Below, in pieces: positions 5,523 to 8,870 of a stretch of 8,870 bases of DNA (its first letter is position 1; the number at the start of each line of letters is the position of its first letter). The stretch comes from Pseudomonas sp. (GTDB lineage: Bacteria > Pseudomonadota > Gammaproteobacteria > Pseudomonadales > Pseudomonadaceae): the NCBI GenBank assembly GCA_003525045.1, contig DQGF01000519.1:15091-23960 (forward strand), read 5' to 3'. Below the pieces are notes generated by a model, which was not told the origin of the DNA, ran no database searches, and was given only the letters and a program-made list of their open reading frames with translations. A program made the translations under genes and the position numbers.

Positions 5523-5978
5523 TTGGTTTCACGTGCGCAGCCATCAAGCCCTGTCAATCGAGAAGCTGTGGCTGCCGCCGAACCGGTACGGGCCAATTGG
5601 GGTCACCAGAACCGTACCTGCGCGATTCGGGTTTCCGCGCCGGATCGGGTGGAGTACCGAACCGCCGATTCCATCGTCAATCCGTACCTCATGGCTGGTG
5701 CACTGTTGAAGGCAATCGACGATGGCCTGTCCAGCCAACTTGAACCAGGCCCGGCAACGGATGCCAACAGCTATTCGGATCATCCTGCTGCCACGATCTT
5801 CGTTCCCAGAAACCTCGGGCAAGCGTTGGAAGCACTGGATAACGATCCCGTTGTGTTATCGGCCCTTCCCGGCGACATGAGTGAGTTGTTTCGCAAAATC
5901 AAAATGAATGAGTGGGATGAATTCCTGGCCACGGTCACCATTTGGGACTTCAATACCTACCTCGATCACACGCCTTGA
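5523..5978 (+). pseudogene. C-terminal fragment of a glutamine synthetase family protein
   Basis: From about residue 21 of the open frame the sequence matches the C-terminal part of glutamine synthetase-like enzymes: ANWGHQNRTCAIRV (24-37, substrate-binding NRT/R region), RVEYRTADSIVNPYLMAGALL (42-62, equivalent to the R-x-E-x-R-x-x-D...NPYL motif) and a C-terminal helix region with EWDEFLATVTIWDFNTYLD (130-148). A full enzyme has about 450 residues; the N-terminal domain and the ATP and metal sites, about 300 residues, are missing. The frame can only start at a TTG without a proper ribosome binding site, directly behind the terminator of the lipoprotein gene. It is therefore a gene remnant, cut at the left edge of the accessory segment. 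Whether the parent acted on ammonia or on an amine (gamma-glutamyl-polyamine type) cannot be told. Confidence 0.8.
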
Positions 5979-5988
5979 CAGCCTTGTA

Positions 5989-6016
5989 CCCGGCACGGCC
6001 GAGCGCCCATGCCGGG
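5989..6016. terminator. Hairpin between converging genes, weak terminator candidate
   Basis: CCCGGCA and TGCCGGG form a perfect 7-bp stem around a 14-base loop in the 41 bases between the glutamine synthetase fragment and the transporter stop. No U-run follows directly on either strand, so termination is uncertain. Confidence 0.4.
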
Positions 6017-6019
6017 AGG

Positions 6020-6877
6020 TCAAATCTTTTGCTCGATCCGGAAGGCCAAATAGTTTGAGGCGAAGATGATCAGCGCGCCGATAAACACCCAGTATTCAAG
6101 GCTCTCGCCGTAGAGAAAGAATCCCACCACGGCAATGAGCGGCACCCTGAAAAAGTCGATGGGTATGGCAATTGACGCGTCCATGACGTTCAGTGCCTTG
6201 GCCATGGCGAAGTGCGCGCTTAAACCTGTTACACCTAACAATAGAATCCATGGGATGTATTCAAAGGTAGGTATTCGCCATTGTGTAAGAGACAGCACAA
6301 AGCCCAAGGGTAACTGTAGAAGCACCATCCAGATCACAATGATGGCGGGGCTGCTGGTCAACGTCAGTTTCTTAACCATGATGATGGACGTTGCATAACA
6401 CATGGCGGCCAGCAGAATGGTGAGTGCTGCGGGTTCAATAGTGTCAAAGCCGGGCCTTAGAACGACCAGAACGCCGATAAAGCCGCCGATGGCGGCGAGC
6501 ACCCTGGCGATGGAGAGCCTTTCTTTCAAGAATAAAAATGCCAGCAGGGAAACCCATATAGGGGTTGTGAACTCCAAGGCAAAGACCTTAACCAACGGAA
6601 GCGACGCCACACCAACGGTCCAGGCATACTGCCCGGCGAAATGAACCGTATTCCTGCCGACCTGCATGCCTAGGTCCAGCGCCTGCTTGAGTTGGGCGCG
6701 TTGTTTGTAAATGACTGGAGAAATAATAATCAGACCGACAAAGGATCTAAAAAACAGGATCTCGAAGATCGACATGAACATGGAGAGCTCTCTGGATGCG
6801 ACGGCCATGCCAATGAATGAGAGCAAGCTCGCTACCATCCATAAGACTCCGCTTAAGGGCAGTGTTGCTTGATGCAT
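6020..6877 (-). CDS. EamA/DMT-superfamily transporter
   Basis: The 285-residue inner-membrane protein consists almost wholly of hydrophobic segments, about ten, arranged as two EamA repeats (about 8-138 and 148-280). Features typical of the family are an early FFRSFVGLI segment, the LEFTTPIWVSLLAFLFLKER motif at the end of the first repeat and IPIDFFRVPLIAVVGFFLYGE at the end of the second. Such proteins export or import small metabolites; the substrate cannot be predicted. The ATG at 6877 is chosen over a TTG two codons upstream because AAGAGG lies 7 bases before it. It starts 21 bases after the LysR gene stop on the same strand, so the two probably share a transcript. Codon and base composition are less G+C-rich than in the flanking genes. 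It appears intact. Confidence 0.88.
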   Translation of the reverse strand: MHQATLPLSGVLWMVASLLSFIGMAVASRELSMFMSIFEILFFRSFVGLIIISPVIYKQRAQLKQALDLGMQVGRNTVHFAGQYAWTVGVASLPLVKVFALEFTTPIWVSLLAFLFLKERLSIARVLAAIGGFIGVLVVLRPGFDTIEPAALTILLAAMCYATSIIMVKKLTLTSSPAIIVIWMVLLQLPLGFVLSLTQWRIPTFEYIPWILLLGVTGLSAHFAMAKALNVMDASIAIPIDFFRVPLIAVVGFFLYGESLEYWVFIGALIIFASNYLAFRIEQKI

Positions 6878-6898
6878 TTGCAATCCTCTTTACTGACA

Positions 6899-7603
6899 TC
6901 ATTGTTCTTGATGTCCGACATGGGCGGTGTCCAGTTTGGCGACCATATAATCAATAAAACGGCGAGTCTTTAACGGCAACTTTATACAGTTAGGGTAAAG
7001 GGCATTAACGGGGAGTACGGTGAACTCATAGTTTGGAAACAAGCGGATCAGCTTGCTGGTCTGGATGTCGTCTTTGAGCATCCAGTCTGGCAGGGCGGCT
7101 ATTCCAAGGGAGAAAAGCGCCATTCGGTGAATTAACGTCAACGAGTTTGAACCGTAGCGAATGGTGGTTTTATGAGCCACGTCGTGTTTGCCGTTGGCCA
7201 GATTGGAAAGCGGTAGACCGACATCATGGATGATTTTTAACTGAGGGTATAACTTCGAGAATTCGGCAATGATAGGTACGATAATGCGTGAGCCATAATC
7301 CCATGGTGATACAACCCGTAGTACGCCACAGATGTGCTCTGATTCGTCTTTTAAGGTTTCAAGTGAACAGTCGATTCGCTGTTTGATATCGCTAAAGTCA
7401 TCATAAAAACGCTGCCCGGCTTCTGTAAGGGCCAATGATCGAGTGGTTCTGCTGATTAAAGTTATGCCCAGAGAGAACTCAAGCTCTTTGATGTGTACAC
7501 TAACCATGCTGGTACTAATATTGAGCTGCGCCGCCGCACGGGAAAACGACTTTAATTCGACAACTTTTAGGTAGGAAATAACCCTGTTGTAGTTGAAGTC
7601 CAT
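6899..7603 (-). CDS. LysR-type transcriptional regulator with internally shortened effector domain
   Basis: The N-terminal 64 residues are a standard LysR winged helix-turn-helix (FSRAAAQLNISTSMVSVHIKELE, then RTTRSLALTEAGQRFY). From about 91 the CrgA-like effector domain begins (GVLRVVSPWDYGSRIIVPIIAEF) and its end is present (FSLGIAALPDWMLKDD, LPVNALYPNCIKLPLKTRRFIDYMVAKL). The protein has 234 residues against about 300 usual for the family. The missing block of about 65 residues falls at about residue 143, between LANGKHDVA and the segment before IRYGSNSLTLIHRMAL, so most of effector subdomain II has been lost in frame. DNA binding could persist, but inducer response is doubtful. The ATG at 7603 gives the usual N-terminus; GGAA lies 6 bases upstream. 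It precedes the transporter gene and is probably its regulator or former regulator. Confidence 0.85.
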   Translation of the reverse strand: MDFNYNRVISYLKVVELKSFSRAAAQLNISTSMVSVHIKELEFSLGITLISRTTRSLALTEAGQRFYDDFSDIKQRIDCSLETLKDESEHICGVLRVVSPWDYGSRIIVPIIAEFSKLYPQLKIIHDVGLPLSNLANGKHDVAHKTTIRYGSNSLTLIHRMALFSLGIAALPDWMLKDDIQTSKLIRLFPNYEFTVLPVNALYPNCIKLPLKTRRFIDYMVAKLDTAHVGHQEQ

Positions 7604-7666
7604 TGTCGTTCCAGTGCCTGGTTCGTTGAGCTGAACAGATAGCTAGTGCTCGACGTAATGTGCCGT

Positions 7667-7695
7667 ACAATACACGGTGGCAATAGGTGTGGCAA
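7667..7695 (-). promoter_or_regulatory. Candidate sigma-70 promoter of the LysR-transporter unit, with direct repeat
   Basis: On the minus strand TTGCCA (-35, five of six consensus bases) and TATTGT (-10, four of six) are separated by exactly 17 bases, about 65 bases upstream of the LysR start. The 8-bp sequence TATTGCCA occurs twice at a 12-bp period (plus-strand positions 7678-7685 and 7690-7697). One copy overlaps the -35 and the other lies in the spacer, which would suit an autoregulatory operator. Confidence 0.5.
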
Positions 7696-7800
7696 TAACA
7701 TAAACGACTGTATCCAGAGGGAGGTAAGGTTTGTATTTTGGGCGGAGGGCAGTGTTGGGCTGCTGACGGTGTTTGACGGATGTATCAACTTTTTATGATG

Positions 7801-7865
7801 GATAAGTATGACAGACAAGTACTACGGATAAGTACTACAGGAAAGTAATGCAGATAAATATTCAG
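7801..7865. repeat. Imperfect 12-14 bp tandem repeat
   Basis: Five diverged copies of a unit like ATAAGTACTACAGG follow one another: GATAAGTATGACAG, ACAAGTACTACGG, ATAAGTACTACAGG, AAAGTAATGCAG, ATAAATATTCAG. The middle copies are the most alike and the ends decay. It lies in the A+T-rich part of the accessory segment. Function is unknown. Confidence 0.55.
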
Positions 7866-7967
7866 CTTTGCGTAGGGTGGAAAAATCCAGGAGTGGCTAT
7901 ATGTTTGTCCGATATGTCACTGGTAGAAATAAGTGGGGATAACGATTTTTAGTCATTGAAAGTCGAA

Positions 7968-8135
7968 CCGCTACCACGCTATTACCAGTCGCAACGAGGT
8001 GACGACCGGGCCCATCAGAATCATGGTTGGAACGGCCGTAACGGCGGCGGCTCGAACAACGATTATCGTGGCCATGGCGGGCGGGACAACCGTGGCGGCC
8101 GAGGCGACCACAACGGTCGCGGCGGCCACCGTTAA
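7968..8135 (+). pseudogene. 3' remnant of a third lipoprotein paralogue
   Basis: The frame encodes PLPRYYQS...DDRAHQNHGWNGRNGGGSNN...GGRDNRGGRGDHNGRGGHR and stops at TAA 8133-8135. It aligns with residues 88-157 of the lipoprotein at 5001-5474, with two short deletions, and the DNA is nearly identical in places (a 23-base exact match at 5415-5437 and 8094-8116). Signal peptide, lipobox and most Pro-Tyr repeats are missing. The frame is closed by TAG at 7950 just upstream, with no ATG or ribosome binding site. It is the tail of a gene whose 5' part was lost at the right junction of the accessory segment. Confidence 0.85.
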
Positions 8136-8145
8136 CAACGAATAT

Positions 8146-8183
8146 CTGTAGGAGCGAGCAAGCTCGCTCCTACAGTTTTTTTT
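8146..8183 (+). terminator. REP-like hairpin with U-run after the lipoprotein remnant
   Basis: CTGTAGGAGCGAGC and GCTCGCTCCTACAG form a perfect 14-bp stem with an AA centre and run directly into eight T. This is a strong rho-independent terminator on the plus strand, 10 bases after the remnant's stop codon. The stem is itself a short Pseudomonas REP-type sequence (GTAGGAGCGAGC). It also separates the convergent hydratase gene, though without a U-run on that strand. Confidence 0.85.
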
Positions 8184-8189
8184 GCATTC

Positions 8190-8870
8190 CTACAGGTCTG
8201 CCAGCGGATGCCGACCTTCCCAGACTTTGTGAAAATGGGCGTCCACCACCGCATCCGGCACGTTGTTGATGTCCGGCCAGTGCCAGTGAGGTTTTTGATC
8301 CTTGTCGATCAACCGCGCCCGCACGCCTTCGCTGAACTCCGGGTGACGACAGCAGTTGAGGCTCATGGTGTATTCCATCTGAAAGACCTGAGCCAGTGAC
8401 ATATGCCGGGCGCGGGCGATCTGCTCCCACACCAGATGAGCGGTCAGTGGCGAGCCCTCACTCATGGTTTTAGCCGCTCGACTGAGCAGCAGATCAGTAT
8501 GATCGCGCTGCAAGCTGATGGCTTTCCAGGCGCAGCACACGTCACTGACATCCAGCAGCTCGTCGATCTGCTGGCGTCGCGGCAGCCACTGGGCTTCTGG
8601 CATCTGCGCGACCGCCTCCTGCTGCAAGGCCTTGAGCAGACTGTTGAGCTGCATTGCCGTCTGTTCCTGCCAGTTCAACTGCAGCAAGCCTTCGATCAGC
8701 TTTTCCTGCTGTTCATCGAGCAGGAAACGGTCAGCCAGGTCCAGATCGATCGCATCGCGACCGTTCATGTGGGCGCCGGTCAGGCCGAGAAACAAGCCGA
8801 GCTTGCCGGGCAAGCGTGACAGGAACCAACTGGCGCCGACGTCCGGGTACAGGCCGATGCTGATCTCAGG
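8190..8870 (-). CDS. Enoyl-CoA hydratase/3-hydroxyisobutyryl-CoA hydrolase family protein, C-terminal part
   Basis: Only the C-terminal 226 codons are in the window; the 5' end lies to the right. The visible start, PEISIGLYPDVGASWFLSRL, is the active-site region of the HIBYL-CoA hydrolase branch of the crotonase fold, with the conserved Glu and Asp of PE-x6-PDVG. GKLGLFLGLTGAHMNGRDAIDLDLAD and the C-terminal signature FSEGVRARLIDKDQKPHWHW support this branch, which acts in valine breakdown (hydrolysis of 3-hydroxyisobutyryl-CoA) or on related CoA esters; many Pseudomonas copies are simply called enoyl-CoA hydratase. The frame is intact to TAG at 8190. It converges on the lipoprotein remnant. 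Confidence 0.88.
   Translation of the reverse strand, partial: PEISIGLYPDVGASWFLSRLPGKLGLFLGLTGAHMNGRDAIDLDLADRFLLDEQQEKLIEGLLQLNWQEQTAMQLNSLLKALQQEAVAQMPEAQWLPRRQQIDELLDVSDVCCAWKAISLQRDHTDLLLSRAAKTMSEGSPLTAHLVWEQIARARHMSLAQVFQMEYTMSLNCCRHPEFSEGVRARLIDKDQKPHWHWPDINNVPDAVVDAHFHKVWEGRHPLADL

Larger units (their letters stand above)
7604..7967. other. A+T-rich region upstream of the LysR gene, no supported gene
   Basis: This stretch holds a promoter candidate for the LysR gene and a short imperfect tandem repeat, both listed separately. Only short open frames occur, the longest plausible one being 34 codons from ATG 7848 to TAG 7950; none has a good ribosome binding site or a recognisable product. 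The right end marks the junction with the lipoprotein remnant. Confidence 0.55.

Noticed and set aside
7567..7818. An 83-codon minus-strand open frame overlapping the start of the LysR gene
   Set aside because: It overlaps the LysR coding start in another frame, contains the promoter candidate and has no recognisable product.
7801..7865. CRISPR-like array
   Set aside because: The units are 12-14 bases, contiguous and degenerate, with no spacers and no cas genes.
7848..7952. A 34-codon plus-strand open frame before the lipoprotein remnant
   Set aside because: There is no convincing ribosome binding site or homologue; it ends at a TAG just before the remnant, so it does not supply its missing N-terminus.
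5515..7967. Insertion sequence or integrative element
   Set aside because: No transposase, integrase, terminal inverted repeats or target-site duplication are visible; the flanking repeats are gene tails.

Overview
The window looks like the chromosome of a fluorescent Pseudomonas (P. fluorescens/P. putida relatives). The reasons are a close match of one gene to Pseudomonas PhaG, the G+C-rich codon use of the backbone genes, and several Pseudomonas-type REP elements built on a GAGCGAGGCTTGCCCGCGA-like or GAGCGAGCTTGCTCGCGA-like core.

Left part (1-4143), all on the minus strand. A class II tRNA-Tyr(GTA) lies at the very edge and a tRNA-Gly(CCC) lies 170 bases away. After an inverted REP pair comes phaG (510-1394), which draws 3-hydroxyacyl groups from fatty-acid synthesis towards medium-chain polyhydroxyalkanoate. 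Further right is a compact run transcribed right to left: a membrane-bound diguanylate cyclase with an extracytoplasmic sensor domain (2656-4143), a 64-residue cysteine-rich CWC-type protein six bases behind it, and rsuA (16S rRNA pseudouridine synthase).

Middle (4144-5514), plus strand. A large REPIN-like palindrome lies in the space between the divergent genes. Two small paralogous lipoprotein genes follow, with nearly identical start regions and signal peptides. The first encodes a mature protein that is about one third tyrosine; the second has Pro-Tyr-Tyr repeats and a Gly/Arg/Asp/His-rich tail. Each has its own rho-independent terminator, and the stretch before the second carries an unusual cluster of direct and inverted repeats. 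No function can be assigned to these proteins.

Accessory insert (about 5515-7965). Directly after the second lipoprotein terminator the sequence becomes the C-terminal third of a glutamine synthetase family protein with no N-terminus. It is followed on the minus strand by an EamA/DMT transporter and a LysR-type regulator that appear to form one transcription unit. The regulator lacks about 65 residues of its effector domain. The DNA here is visibly A+T-richer than the flanks. At about 7966 the backbone resumes inside a third lipoprotein paralogue of which only the last 55 codons survive. The insert is therefore flanked by two directly repeated lipoprotein-gene tails, which suggests a horizontally acquired and decaying segment that replaced the 5' part of the third copy.

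Right edge. The remnant ends at a REP-like hairpin with a U-run. On the minus strand follows the C-terminal part of an enoyl-CoA hydratase/3-hydroxyisobutyryl-CoA hydrolase family gene that runs out of the window.

I saw no CRISPR array, transposase, integrase, toxin-antitoxin pair or recognisable defence system. The most promising undescribed items are the Tyr-rich/RGG-tailed lipoprotein family and the insert that broke one of its copies.
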